Part shown: piece after piece, positions 24,518-32,087 of the stretch
Position numbering within the stretch: position 1 is the stretch's first letter
How the letters are laid out: every line of letters starts with the position of its first letter
Assembly: GCF_016907995.1 (NCBI RefSeq)
Contig: NZ_JAFBDA010000032.1
Span: forward strand, 1-37,665
Reading direction: 5' to 3'
Length of the DNA: 37,665 nt
Source: Clostridium sardiniense
GTDB lineage: Bacteria > Bacillota > Clostridia > Clostridiales > Clostridiaceae
Notes under the pieces: model-generated
What the model saw: the letters and a program-made list of their open reading frames with translations, nothing else
What the model was told of the DNA's origin: nothing
The model's database searches: none
Made by a program: the position numbers and the translations under genes

Positions 24518-27175
24518 ATGGAAGAAATATATATAGATATTTCTAAGGATTTAGGATGTAGCGTTAACGTAATACAAGGTGATAACAACTCTAAAACATA
24601 TAAATTAATAGTTACAGATAAAAATAAGAGAATTAATTTAACAAATAAAAGCGTTAAAATGGCTTATGTTAACAATAAAGGTGATGGGGATATAATAGAA
24701 GGCTTACAAATAACAAATGCAGTACAAGGGGAGATAAGCCTTCCTATAACTAATATATTAACTAGACAAGATGGTAATTATGGTTGCCAATTAGCAATAT
24801 ACAATTCAAGTGGATTCTTAGAGCATACTGGAACCTTCTCATTGATTGTAAAAGAGAATTTATTTAATAGAATAAGTTCAGGATTATTAAAAACTACTAC
24901 TTATCAAAAGCTTATTAGTATCTTAGAGAAGTCAGAAGAAATGGTTGCAAATCTACATGATGCAAGAGAAGTAAATAGTAGTTTAAGTAAGAATATAAAT
25001 TCAGGTACTAATCTTAATACTAATTTAAATAACAACATTAGAGGTGGTAATTCATTAAATGCAGCATTAACTCAAAATAAGCAAGATGCAGCAGTTAAAA
25101 ATACTGAACTTAATAAGAGTCTAGAGGAAACTAAAAAATATATAACTGGATTAGATGGAAGTCAGAACATACCACAGATAAGAATGGATTTAGACACATT
25201 ACAAAATGGTTTAAAAGCTAATCAAAGTTTAGAATATCAAGGAAGTAATATTACTTGTAATAATACTTTAGAAGGTAGAACTGAAGGAATGGAGCTTAGA
25301 GGAAGAACATTGCAAAATTTAAATACAAAAGAAACTTATTCTTTCAATTCTGATCCAGTCAATGATGGTAAATATACTATTATTGAACAAAAATCAAACA
25401 GTGTTGTGATAGATATAAAGCAAGAATTAAGTTCATGGCGTTATTTCGCATGCGGAACGGTTAATAAATCATTGTTTAAACCCAACACAAAATACACCAT
25501 AATTGGTAACTTTAAAAATGTAAACAGAATTTCATTACAAACTGGAAACGCAGCACACGCACTAACAGATGCAAATTGGATTACAAACAACAAAGCTGTA
25601 TTGACAACTAAAGATTCATTGATAACTATTCCAGATGATGCTACAATTGTTGTTTACATTTTCATTGATAGTTCACAGTCAGGTGAAACTTTTGCTAAGG
25701 ATATAATGATACTAGAAGGAGATTGGACTAATAAAGAGACTCCACAACATTTTGAAGGAATAAAATCAGTTGGAGAAGCTGAAATAAATTTATTAGAAGA
25801 AAGTCAAATAGTAGATGGGTATATAGGGGGTAATGATGGGAGAACTTTTACACTAGGTTCAAATACTTCAACTGCAATAATACCATGTGAACCCAACACA
25901 ACGTACACAATTGTTAAAGAAAAACAAACAGATAGATTTACGATAGGAGTAAGTGATCTTCCGATAAATAATAGAGATAAGATTATAGTAATTGGAGGAA
26001 GTGAAACTGGATTAACAAAGACTGTAACCACAACATCAAATGCTCGTTATCTAGCAGTATATTTAACTAAGAATACAACAAATGAGCCAGTTGGAAAAGT
26101 TGGCATATATAAATCTGTAGATAGTTTTGAATGGCGACCAGCGAATAAGGCTAAAATTAGTAGTTTAAGTATAGGAAAGAATTTATTCAATACTAAAAAT
26201 TTAATTGTAGGAGATATTGACCCACAAAGTGGTAATACAAGCCTGACTGCAATTTCACATGCGATAAGTAAAGATTTTATTAGAATAAAACCCAATACAC
26301 TATATAGTTTAAATTATACGCTTATAATACAGTCTAGATGGTTTAGTATTTTTTATTATGATATTAATAAAAAATATATATCTTATAATGATAAAAATAT
26401 AATTTTTACTTCTCCTAATAATTGTTATTATATCAAATTTAAATTAGAAAATAGTAAAAATGTTGGTATTAAAGATTTAATGCTTAATGAAGGAACACAA
26501 GTGCCATATGAAGAATATCAAAGTGATAAAAAAGAAATTTTATTGAATCAACCATTAAGAGGTTTATCAAATATTTGTGATAAGATCTATGAAAAGGATG
26601 GAAAAGTTGTTTTAGAACAAAATATAGACAAGATGAATTTAAGTGGTAATGATGATTTAACCTGGCTTGTTAAAAATGATAGTAGTAATACTATTTTATT
26701 CTATATAGATGGAGCTTCTATGTCTAATGTATTTAAGAAAGGTTCTGAACTAATGTGTAACACTTTTCCTAAGATAATAGATACATGGGGCAGTGATATA
26801 GAAGGTATTAATATAGATGGATATTGTTCTTTACAAATAAGAATTAATAAAAATAAGCTAGCTACACAAGATGTAAATGGGTTTAAAAAATGGCTCCAAG
26901 CTAATCCAGTAACAGTTTACTATCAAAGAGCATCACCAATAATTACAGAATTAAATATAAAAGATTTAGATTTAAGTGTATTTCAAGATGTAACCCACAT
27001 AATGAGTACAAACTCTATACCAGCAGAATTTAAATTTAAAATAGCAAGTAATATAGGTTCTATATTGCAGCAACAAAGTAAAAATATAAATGATCTTTAC
27101 AAGATAATAGATGAAATATTAGTGCCACAAGTTACAAGTAATACTTTAGATATAGAATTATTAAAAAATAAATAA
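24518..27175 (+). CDS. Second BppU-type receptor-binding protein with repeated carbohydrate-binding-like modules
   Basis: The 885-residue protein starts at ATG 24518 after AAAGGAG. The BppU-like N-terminus (VNVIQGDNNSKTYKLIVTDK, GEISLPITNILTRQDGNYG) is followed by a coiled, asparagine-rich neck (SGTNLNTNLNNNIRGGNS). Then come about three modules marked by KPNTKYTI, EPNTTYTI and KPNTLYSL and by ILEGDW/LNEGTQVPYEEY endings, which resemble jelly-roll carbohydrate-binding modules of Clostridium tail proteins. The end is a short coiled trimerisation helix. It likely determines host range. The DNA of the first two modules is richer in CCC/CAC codons than its surroundings, hinting at import. Confidence 0.8.
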   Translation: MEEIYIDISKDLGCSVNVIQGDNNSKTYKLIVTDKNKRINLTNKSVKMAYVNNKGDGDIIEGLQITNAVQGEISLPITNILTRQDGNYGCQLAIYNSSGFLEHTGTFSLIVKENLFNRISSGLLKTTTYQKLISILEKSEEMVANLHDAREVNSSLSKNINSGTNLNTNLNNNIRGGNSLNAALTQNKQDAAVKNTELNKSLEETKKYITGLDGSQNIPQIRMDLDTLQNGLKANQSLEYQGSNITCNNTLEGRTEGMELRGRTLQNLNTKETYSFNSDPVNDGKYTIIEQKSNSVVIDIKQELSSWRYFACGTVNKSLFKPNTKYTIIGNFKNVNRISLQTGNAAHALTDANWITNNKAVLTTKDSLITIPDDATIVVYIFIDSSQSGETFAKDIMILEGDWTNKETPQHFEGIKSVGEAEINLLEESQIVDGYIGGNDGRTFTLGSNTSTAIIPCEPNTTYTIVKEKQTDRFTIGVSDLPINNRDKIIVIGGSETGLTKTVTTTSNARYLAVYLTKNTTNEPVGKVGIYKSVDSFEWRPANKAKISSLSIGKNLFNTKNLIVGDIDPQSGNTSLTAISHAISKDFIRIKPNTLYSLNYTLIIQSRWFSIFYYDINKKYISYNDKNIIFTSPNNCYYIKFKLENSKNVGIKDLMLNEGTQVPYEEYQSDKKEILLNQPLRGLSNICDKIYEKDGKVVLEQNIDKMNLSGNDDLTWLVKNDSSNTILFYIDGASMSNVFKKGSELMCNTFPKIIDTWGSDIEGINIDGYCSLQIRINKNKLATQDVNGFKKWLQANPVTVYYQRASPIITELNIKDLDLSVFQDVTHIMSTNSIPAEFKFKIASNIGSILQQQSKNINDLYKIIDEILVPQVTSNTLDIELLKNK

Positions 27176-27193
27176 AAGAAAGAAGGAATTAAA

Positions 27194-27421
27194 ATGAACA
27201 CAATTTATGAACTATTAAACAGAATGATTACAACAAAAAATTATACTAAAGAAGATATGGCAAATAAGCTTGATGTTTTCTTTGCAGTAAGTAGAATCAC
27301 ACAAGATCAATACTTAGAATTAGTAAATAAAATCAATCCACCAGCTGAAAAGGTAGAAACACCAAAAGAACCAACTGAAATAGTATCTCCAAAAGAAACT
27401 ACAGTAAATGTACCAGCATAA
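27194..27421 (+). CDS. Short tail-adjacent protein, XkdX-like
   Basis: This 75-residue protein (YELLNRMITTKNYTKEDMAN, then ITQDQYLELVNKI) has the pattern of XkdX-type proteins encoded between tail fibres and holins. A proline-, glutamate- and threonine-rich tail follows. The function is unknown. ATG 27194 follows AAGAAAGAAGGAA. Confidence 0.65.
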   Translation: MNTIYELLNRMITTKNYTKEDMANKLDVFFAVSRITQDQYLELVNKINPPAEKVETPKEPTEIVSPKETTVNVPA

Positions 27422-27434
27422 TTAATAAATAACA

Positions 27435-27474
27435 GGCAATATTTAAGGACTTTAGGTAGTCTTTTTTTATTGCC
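27435..27474 (+). terminator. Intrinsic terminator before the lysis genes
   Basis: An inner hairpin (AAGGACT/AGTCTTT, loop TTAGGT) runs into a T7 tract, and an outer GGCAATA/TATTGCC pair encloses it. It separates tail and lysis genes. Confidence 0.75.
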
Positions 27475-27503
27475 TTAAAATAAAAGAAGGTGAGGACAAA
27501 TAA

Positions 27504-27914
27504 GTGGATGATATTTTAACAAAATTAAAGGCTATTATTGTAGTTTTAGGAGCTTTATTTACTTGGTTATTTGGATCATGGGATACACCATTAGTTGCAT
27601 TAATAGTTTTTATGATTATTGATTATTTAATGGGAGTTACAAAAGGCTATGTAAATAAAGACTTAAGTAGTCGAATAGGTCTTAAAGGCATAGCAAGAAA
27701 AGGAGTTATATTTGCAATACTTATTGTAGCAGTTATGTTAGACAGACTTTTAAATACTGGTAATTGGGTATTTAGATCATTGGTATGTTATTTTTATATA
27801 GCAAATGAAGGAATAAGTATTTTAGAAAATGCATCAGAATTAGGTGCTCCAATTCCAACAAAACTAAAAAATGCATTAATTCAATTAAGAGAAGATAAAG
27901 AGGAGCATAGATAA
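27504..27914 (+). CDS. Holin, TcdE/phage_holin_4_1 family
   Basis: GTG 27504 after AGAAGGTGAGGA gives 136 residues. Three hydrophobic segments are seen: AIIVVLGALFTWLFG, TPLVALIVFMIIDYLMGVTKG and GVIFAILIVAVMLDRLL, with IDYLMGVTKGYVNK the family hallmark and a charged cytoplasmic tail. Holins of this family, including TcdE, time lysis by piercing the membrane. It is the first of two adjacent holin-like genes. Confidence 0.9.
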   Translation: MDDILTKLKAIIVVLGALFTWLFGSWDTPLVALIVFMIIDYLMGVTKGYVNKDLSSRIGLKGIARKGVIFAILIVAVMLDRLLNTGNWVFRSLVCYFYIANEGISILENASELGAPIPTKLKNALIQLREDKEEHR

Positions 27915-27936
27915 TTTTATTTATGCTCTGTTTTTA
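27903..27936 (+). terminator. Intrinsic terminator after the first holin
   Basis: GAGCATA (27903-27909) pairs with TATGCTC (27922-27928), followed by TGTTTTTAT. It overlaps the last codons of the holin gene. Confidence 0.7.
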
Positions 27937-27964
27937 TAAATAAAAAAGAAAGAAGGAATAAAAA

Positions 27965-28261
27965 ATGGAACAAATATTAAATTACTTACAAACAAATTTA
28001 CCTGAAACACTAACTATTTTAGCAGCAGTACTTTATGCAGTAGGATCATACTTAAAACTAACACCTAAGGTTAAAGATTGGAGTATTCCATATATCTTAA
28101 TGTTAATTGGAGCAGTATGCAGTTGTGGTATTCAACATAATATTGAAGTCTTAACAATTATTCAAGGTGCTGCATGTGGTATTTTAGCAGTTGGGGCAAA
28201 CCAATTAAAGGTACAATACACTAAAAAAGATGAAAAGAAAGAAGTAGAGCAAGGACAATAA
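27965..28261 (+). CDS. Second holin-like membrane protein
   Basis: This 98-residue protein has two or three hydrophobic stretches (LPETLTILAAVLYAVGSYL, IPYILMLIGAVCSCGI, IIQGAACGILAVGANQL) and a charged tail. The NQL-K pattern after the last segment resembles the Hol44/phage_holin_5_2 family. It may cooperate with or oppose the first holin. It lies between holin and lysozyme and has its own terminator. Confidence 0.75.
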   Translation: MEQILNYLQTNLPETLTILAAVLYAVGSYLKLTPKVKDWSIPYILMLIGAVCSCGIQHNIEVLTIIQGAACGILAVGANQLKVQYTKKDEKKEVEQGQ

Positions 28262-28276
28262 TCCTTGTTCTTTTAG
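28247..28276 (+). terminator. Intrinsic terminator after the second holin
   Basis: GAGCAAGGA (28247-28255) pairs with TCCTTGTTC (28262-28270; one G-U), followed by TTTTAG. It overlaps the end of the gene. Confidence 0.7.
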
Positions 28277-28327
28277 TTTACAAAAATATATTATAAAGAG
28301 TTTTTAATAATAAAGGAGAGATGTAAA

Positions 28328-29236
28328 ATGTTAAAAGGAATAGACGTATCAGAACACCAAGGAAGAATAGATTGGGAAAGAGTTAAAGGTAACGTAGATT
28401 TTGTAATGTTGCGTGCCGGTTATGGAAGAAATAATATAGATAAACAGTTCGTAAGAAATATTAAAGAATGTAATAGGTTAGGTATTCCAGTAGGTATTTA
28501 CTGGTTTAGTTATGCATATACAGAAGATATGGCAAGACAAGAAGCAAAATATGTACTAGAAGCCATAAAACCATATAGAGTTGAATATCCAGTTTCTTAT
28601 GACTTAGAATATGATACTTTAAATTATGCTAAGAAAAATGGAGTTACTATAGGTAAAAGATTAGCAACAGATATGGCAAAAGCATTCTGTAGTGAAATAG
28701 AAAAAGCTAATTACTGGGCTATGAATTATGCTAATCCTGACTTTATAAATAATCATTTCTATCAATCAGAGTTAAAAAGATACTCACTTTGGTTAGCATG
28801 GTATGGAACAACTGAAGCAAATGCTAAAAAGTATGGCTGTCAAATGTGGCAATATAGTGAAAGTGGAAGTATGGAAGGCATAAATGGTAGAGTTGATATG
28901 AACTATGAATATAGAGGACTTAGACAAGCTATAAAAGATGCTGGATTAAATAACTTAGGGAATAAACCAGTTCCAACACCACCAAAACCAAGCTATAAAT
29001 TAGTACCACAAAACGGGAGATGTACAATTATTGTTGATGAACTAATGATAAGAGAAAAACCTTCTACTGGTTCTAATACTGTAGGTTCTTATAATAGAGG
29101 GGAAAGTGTAATCTATGATTACTATGTAGATAATGAAGGCTACAGATGGATTAGCTGGATTGGTGGAAGTGGCAAAAGAAGATATATGGCAGTAAGAGTT
29201 CTATCAACTAATAAAAGATATGGTAATTGTGTATAG
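28328..29236 (+). CDS. Endolysin: GH25 muramidase with C-terminal SH3 domain
   Basis: ATG 28328 follows AAAGGAGAG. The 302-residue protein begins with the GH25 strand KGIDVSEHQG (Asp6) and has DLE (Asp92, Glu94) as the catalytic pair, then WQYSESG and VDMN near the end of the barrel. A proline linker (NKPVPTPPKPSYK) joins an SH3b domain (LMIREKPSTGSNTVGSYNRG) for wall binding. It has no signal peptide, so it depends on the holins. It cuts the MurNAc-GlcNAc bond of peptidoglycan. Confidence 0.95.
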   Translation: MLKGIDVSEHQGRIDWERVKGNVDFVMLRAGYGRNNIDKQFVRNIKECNRLGIPVGIYWFSYAYTEDMARQEAKYVLEAIKPYRVEYPVSYDLEYDTLNYAKKNGVTIGKRLATDMAKAFCSEIEKANYWAMNYANPDFINNHFYQSELKRYSLWLAWYGTTEANAKKYGCQMWQYSESGSMEGINGRVDMNYEYRGLRQAIKDAGLNNLGNKPVPTPPKPSYKLVPQNGRCTIIVDELMIREKPSTGSNTVGSYNRGESVIYDYYVDNEGYRWISWIGGSGKRRYMAVRVLSTNKRYGNCV

Positions 29237-29251
29237 GAAATAAATTCCGAG

Positions 29252-29266
29252 GTCGTTTCAAACGAC
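29252..29266. promoter_or_regulatory. Perfect 15-bp palindrome GTCGTTTCAAACGAC
   Basis: Seven-base arms around one central C lie between the lysozyme stop and its terminator. It could be a protein site or a small hairpin at the mRNA end. No second copy was noticed. Confidence 0.45.
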
Positions 29267-29270
29267 ATCA

Positions 29271-29308
29271 AAAAAGACTAGTAGGGGGAACCTTGCTAGT
29301 CTTTTTTT
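29271..29308 (+). terminator. Terminator at the end of the late operon
   Basis: AAAAAGACTAG (29271-29281) pairs with CTAGTCTTTTT (29296-29306) and is followed by further Ts. It ends the late gene cluster ahead of the opposing partition operon. Confidence 0.9.
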
Positions 29309-29397
29309 GTATATAAAATAATTCATATTGGGGAAGAGTAAAATTTAAGGATTTATTTAAATTATTGCCTAGCTTGTACATTTATATTCATATTAAT

Positions 29398-29427
29398 AAA
29401 AAAATAACCAGGAGCTTTTCTCCTGGT
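29398..29427 (-). terminator. Terminator of the partition operon (minus strand)
   Basis: ACCAGGAG and CTCCTGGT form an eight-base stem (loop CTTTT) with a run of As on the plus strand at 29398-29406, so on the minus strand it is a stem followed by a U-rich tail. It lies downstream of parR. Confidence 0.85.
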
Positions 29428-29504
29428 CTAATTTATGGATTACAAAAATAAATATATAATTAATTGATAATATATTTATTATTAGTCATTTTATTTTCTA
29501 TTAT

Positions 29505-29738
29505 TCATAACCCTAAAATATTATCTATTTCTGATTTAGTTTCTTCATCAAATTCAGAACCATTATTTTTAGTTTCTTTTTCAACTCTATCTATTTTTAT
29601 ATCTCCAGCATCTTGATTTATTAAATAAGATAAGTATATAGAAAAGTTACCTGCAAAAAGTTCTTCTGCTCTTATTAATCCTTTTTCTAATACTTTTTCA
29701 TCTATACTTATTTGTTTTCTAACCTTCAAACTTCTCAC
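29505..29738 (-). CDS. parR: ParR-like partition adaptor
   Basis: This 77-residue minus-strand protein is encoded right after, and overlapping by 20 bases, the ParM gene. The start is probably GTG 29738 or TTG 29729. VRKQISIDEKVLEKGLIRAE resembles the ribbon strand and first helix of ribbon-helix-helix ParR/AlfB proteins, and the acidic C-terminus could touch the filament. It should bind the TGTGTAT repeats at 30656-30770 and couple them to ParM. The function is assigned mainly from gene order and size. Confidence 0.75.
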   Translation of the reverse strand: MRSLKVRKQISIDEKVLEKGLIRAEELFAGNFSIYLSYLINQDAGDIKIDRVEKETKNNGSEFDEETKSEIDNILGL

Positions 29739-30603
29739 ATCCTATTTTATAATAAGCTTTAGCATTTGTATAAACTGTGTCAGTATCTATTTCTATATCT
29801 AAGAATTTAGCTAATCTTAAAGCTCCACCACCAACAAATATATGTTTACTTAAATTATATTCTTGTAAGCCTTTTAATCTATTTTCTATTAGTCTTGTAT
29901 GTGATTCTAATACTTCATCTATAAGAGTTTCTATATTAATAGCTTTCCCATTTCTAACTATTTCATTAGTATCTAAAATATCATCTGCTTTTAATACATC
30001 ATATGATACACCATATTCAGCCTTAATTTTTTGTACTAATGTGTTTGCAAGAACATTCATACCTAATTCTAGAGTATGTAATTTTCTTAATTTTTTATTA
30101 TTAAAATAACTTACATCTACAGTAAATCCACCAATATCAATAACACAAACATCGCCTTTTAGTTTATTTGGTTCTAATAAAAGAACTCCTGCTGATTGTG
30201 GGAATACAATTACATCTGTTATAGTAAATCTTTTTGGTTCATCATTTAATGTTATAGTTATTTTTTTCCCTTGAAGTTCTTTAATTAAATCTTCTTTTTG
30301 AGCTTGATAATATTGTGCTGGTAATCCAGTTACTAATTGAATTTCTTCAGTAGTTTTATTTTTCATAGCTTTTGCTATTGCAGTATAAAGACATATTTTA
30401 AAATTAAGAGAATGCATTTTGTTTATTTCAGTAGCATATAAACCATTTTGTTCTCCTACAGTATAAGTCTTTCCATCAAAATCAACTCTTATAGAATTTC
30501 CAATATCTAATGCTCCTTCTTCAATAGTTGACTTAAAAGTAAACTCTACATTTTCCCCTATCACCTTAGTATGGCTATATCCAACATCAATTCCTAATCT
30601 CAT
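29719..30603 (-). CDS. parM: ParM-like plasmid-segregating actin
   Basis: The 294-residue minus-strand protein starts at ATG 30603 behind TAGGAGGAA. It has the actin-fold nucleotide loops: GIDVGYSHTKV (phosphate 1), VIDIGGFTVDVS (phosphate 2) and FVGGGALRLA (adenosine). LVTGLPAQYY also matches ParM/StbA. ATP-driven filaments push plasmid copies apart. Its presence, with the absence of an integrase, shows that the prophage is kept as an extrachromosomal plasmid. Confidence 0.92.
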   Translation of the reverse strand: MRLGIDVGYSHTKVIGENVEFTFKSTIEEGALDIGNSIRVDFDGKTYTVGEQNGLYATEINKMHSLNFKICLYTAIAKAMKNKTTEEIQLVTGLPAQYYQAQKEDLIKELQGKKITITLNDEPKRFTITDVIVFPQSAGVLLLEPNKLKGDVCVIDIGGFTVDVSYFNNKKLRKLHTLELGMNVLANTLVQKIKAEYGVSYDVLKADDILDTNEIVRNGKAINIETLIDEVLESHTRLIENRLKGLQEYNLSKHIFVGGGALRLAKFLDIEIDTDTVYTNAKAYYKIGCEKFEG

Positions 30604-30642
30604 AATTTAGTTCCTCCTAAAAATCATTTATTTTATGTTTTA

Positions 30643-30671
30643 ATAATACTACATAATACACACTATGTCAA
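30643..30671 (-). promoter_or_regulatory. parM promoter
   Basis: On the minus strand TTGACA (30671-30666), 17 bases, then TATTAT (30648-30643). The spacer contains a TAGTGTGTAT copy of the centromere motif, so ParR binding would repress its own operon, as in R1 parC. Confidence 0.85.
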
Positions 30672-30770
30672 TATATTATGTGTATATTTTCCCATAAAAT
30701 AGGAATTATCAAAATTTAATATTGCTTTATATATGTTTTATGTGTATAATATGTGTATCATATACACATA
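30656..30770. repeat. parC-like centromere: TGTGTAT iterons
   Basis: TATGTGTAT or its complement lies at 30656-30665 (inverted, ATACACACTA), 30676-30686, 30739-30748, 30750-30758 and 30762-30770 (inverted). The last three are spaced 11-12 bp. They lie directly upstream of parM and overlap its promoter, the normal place of the ParR-binding centromere. Confidence 0.75.
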
Positions 30771-30816
30771 TATCATCATTAGATTATTTATATTTTATAG
30801 TAATGTCAGTACAGAA

Positions 30817-30849
30817 AAAAGGTATCTAGTCATTAACTAGACACCTTTT
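30817..30849. terminator. Bidirectional hairpin between parC and rep leader
   Basis: AAAAGGTATCTAGT (30817-30830) and ACTAGACACCTTTT (30836-30849) pair with one mismatch, with A and T runs at the two ends. It would insulate the partition and rep units. Confidence 0.75.
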
Positions 30850-30877
30850 GATAAAAATGGTATTATTATTACATAAA
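30848..30877 (+). promoter_or_regulatory. Possible rep promoter
   Basis: TTGATA (30848-30853), 18 bases, CATAAA (30872-30877). This is the best candidate I see ahead of the rep leader hairpins; the match is only moderate. Confidence 0.35.
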
Positions 30878-30912
30878 TTTAGAAAACATTAACTAATTAA
30901 AAATAAATAGCA

Positions 30913-31004
30913 AAAAACCCATTTAATTCTCATGTCGGCAAACTTGATTAATTAAATGAGTTCCATCTAAATTCAGAAGAATTTTTTTTTACATATTTAT
31001 TTAT
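30913..31004 (-). ncRNA. Antisense (countertranscribed) RNA over the rep leader
   Basis: A strong minus-strand promoter points at this region (see 31011-31039). About 45-50 bases into the RNA, a stem CATTTAATT/AATTAAATG (30959-30951 with 30929-30921) with a 21-base loop ends in GG-U6 (30918-30913), a good terminator. The RNA of about 92 bases is fully complementary to the rep leader. Its loop contains UUUG and the sense loop CUUG, both YUNR motifs that help antisense pairing. The size and place match copy-number control RNAs of Gram-positive theta plasmids. Confidence 0.75.
30969..30990 (+). terminator. Attenuator-like hairpin in the rep leader
   Basis: AAATTC (30969-30974), loop AGAA, GAATTT (30979-30984), continuing as a run of nine Ts. 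The stem is weak alone, but it lies within the antisense RNA target, so binding of that RNA could favour termination, as in pIP501 or pT181. Confidence 0.6.
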
Positions 31005-31010
31005 ATCCAT

Positions 31011-31039
31011 ATATTAAAATAAATATGTGATTTTGTCAA
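31011..31039 (-). promoter_or_regulatory. Promoter of the antisense RNA
   Basis: On the minus strand TTGACA (31039-31034), 17 bases, TAATAT (31016-31011). This is close to consensus and should be constitutive. A perfect inverted repeat (ACATATTTATTT 30991-31002 and AAATAAATATGT 31017-31028) overlaps it. Confidence 0.85.
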
Positions 31040-31057
31040 ACATTTTTCCTTCTGTAA

Positions 31058-31075
31058 TTTAGATTGCTATCTAAA
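31058..31075 (+). promoter_or_regulatory. Hairpin next to the rep ribosome site
   Basis: TTTAGAT and ATCTAAA form a perfect stem with loop TGCT, ending a few bases before the rep Shine-Dalgarno (TAGGAGGA). It may modulate rep translation. Confidence 0.45.
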
Positions 31076-31092
31076 AATAGGAGGAATTTTTT

Positions 31093-31971
31093 ATGTCAAA
31101 AGATAAAGTATCAAATAATTTTATACAATCAAATGGAATAATGTCAGAGGGATATGGATTTTCACCTAAAGCAGTTATGAGAGATCCTAGACTAACAATT
31201 GAAGCGAAAGCAATTTATGCTTACATGAGTTCATTTGCAGGAGCAGGGTTATCTTCATTTCCTTCAATTGAATTACAACTTGCAGAGTTAGGCATAAGTA
31301 AAACACGTTATTATAAACATAGAAAATTATTAGAACAATTCGGTTATATAACTATAAAGCAAACAAGAATAAAAAATGAAAATAATAAATCTATAAATGA
31401 TAAAAATATATATACACTTGAACAATTTCCAATTGAAAAAACAGTAATTTCTGAGAGTACTCAAAATGAGGAAACTCAAAAATCTATTGAAAATACTAGC
31501 ATTTCTGAGAGTACTCAAAATGAGGATTCTCAAAATGAGTATACTCAAAATGAGGTGGCTCAAAACGAGGACAGTAATAGTAACAATCTTAATAGTAACA
31601 ATCTTAATAGTAACAATCTTAATAGTAACAATCTTAATAAATCTTCTTCTAAGGATGATGAAGACATAAAAAAGATTATGAAAATATGTCAAATGCAAAA
31701 CTATAAATTAACTAAAAAAGATGTAACAGCATTATTACTAGTTTATGATTTTACAAAAGTAGCTAAAGCAATAGTAACTGCTAGTGCAATAGGAGAAGAA
31801 ATTAAAAACTATAAAGGATATTTATTAGCAGTTTTAAATGATATGGAAAAGATAAAAAATACAACTGTAAATATAAATAAGAAAGATAAGGATATTAAGT
31901 TTAATGATTTTCCTCAAAGGGAGTATGATTATAATGCTCTTGAAAGAAAATTATTAGGTTATGATAATTAA
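31093..31971 (+). CDS. rep: Plasmid replication initiator with HTH_36-like N-terminus
   Basis: ATG 31093 follows TAGGAGGA. The 292-residue protein has an N-terminal winged-helix region (YGFSPKAVMRDPRLTIEAKA, SIELQLAELGISKTRYYKHR, LLEQFGYITIK) common in Clostridium replication and DnaD-like proteins. A low-complexity linker follows (STQNE repeats, then NSNNL repeated), and a C-terminal helical domain (LTKKDVTALLLVYDFTKVAK). The family is not exact, but the antisense-controlled leader and the nearby ParMRC system make it the plasmid initiator. The internal repeats could be its own origin. Confidence 0.75.
   Translation: MSKDKVSNNFIQSNGIMSEGYGFSPKAVMRDPRLTIEAKAIYAYMSSFAGAGLSSFPSIELQLAELGISKTRYYKHRKLLEQFGYITIKQTRIKNENNKSINDKNIYTLEQFPIEKTVISESTQNEETQKSIENTSISESTQNEDSQNEYTQNEVAQNEDSNSNNLNSNNLNSNNLNSNNLNKSSSKDDEDIKKIMKICQMQNYKLTKKDVTALLLVYDFTKVAKAIVTASAIGEEIKNYKGYLLAVLNDMEKIKNTTVNINKKDKDIKFNDFPQREYDYNALERKLLGYDN
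31447..31635 (+). repeat. 15-bp tandem repeats inside rep, possible plasmid origin
   Basis: CTCAAAATGAG-like units recur every 15 bp at 31460, 31475 (degenerate), 31514, 31529, 31544 and 31559. A 26-bp stretch is repeated exactly at 31447-31472 and 31501-31526. Then AATAGTAACAATCTT occurs four times without change (31576-31635). Each CTCAAAATGAG has CTCA/TGAG arms. Theta plasmids of the RepA_N type carry origins as repeats within rep. Confidence 0.75.
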
Positions 31972-32044
31972 ATTTAAAATAAAAATTTTGAAATAATTTG
32001 TTCTATGATTTTATAAAATTCAGACTAAAAAATAACAAATTTCT

Positions 32045-32055
32045 ATCATGTCATG
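32045..32055. promoter_or_regulatory. Palindrome TCATGTCATGA before the RHH gene
   Basis: The arms TCATG/CATGA flank a central T, five bases before TATAAT (32060-32065), a good -10 without a clear -35. This could be an autoregulatory operator of the RHH protein. Confidence 0.4.
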
Positions 32056-32087
32056 ACGGTATAATAAAACCTAGGGGTGAGGTTTTA

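Noticed and set aside
31447..31635. Repeats considered as a CRISPR array.
   Set aside because: Units are contiguous 15-mers in a coding frame without spacers.
31330..31698. Long minus-strand and +2 frames over the rep repeats.
   Set aside because: They are by-products of 15-bp tandem repeats, with no ribosome site and low-complexity products.
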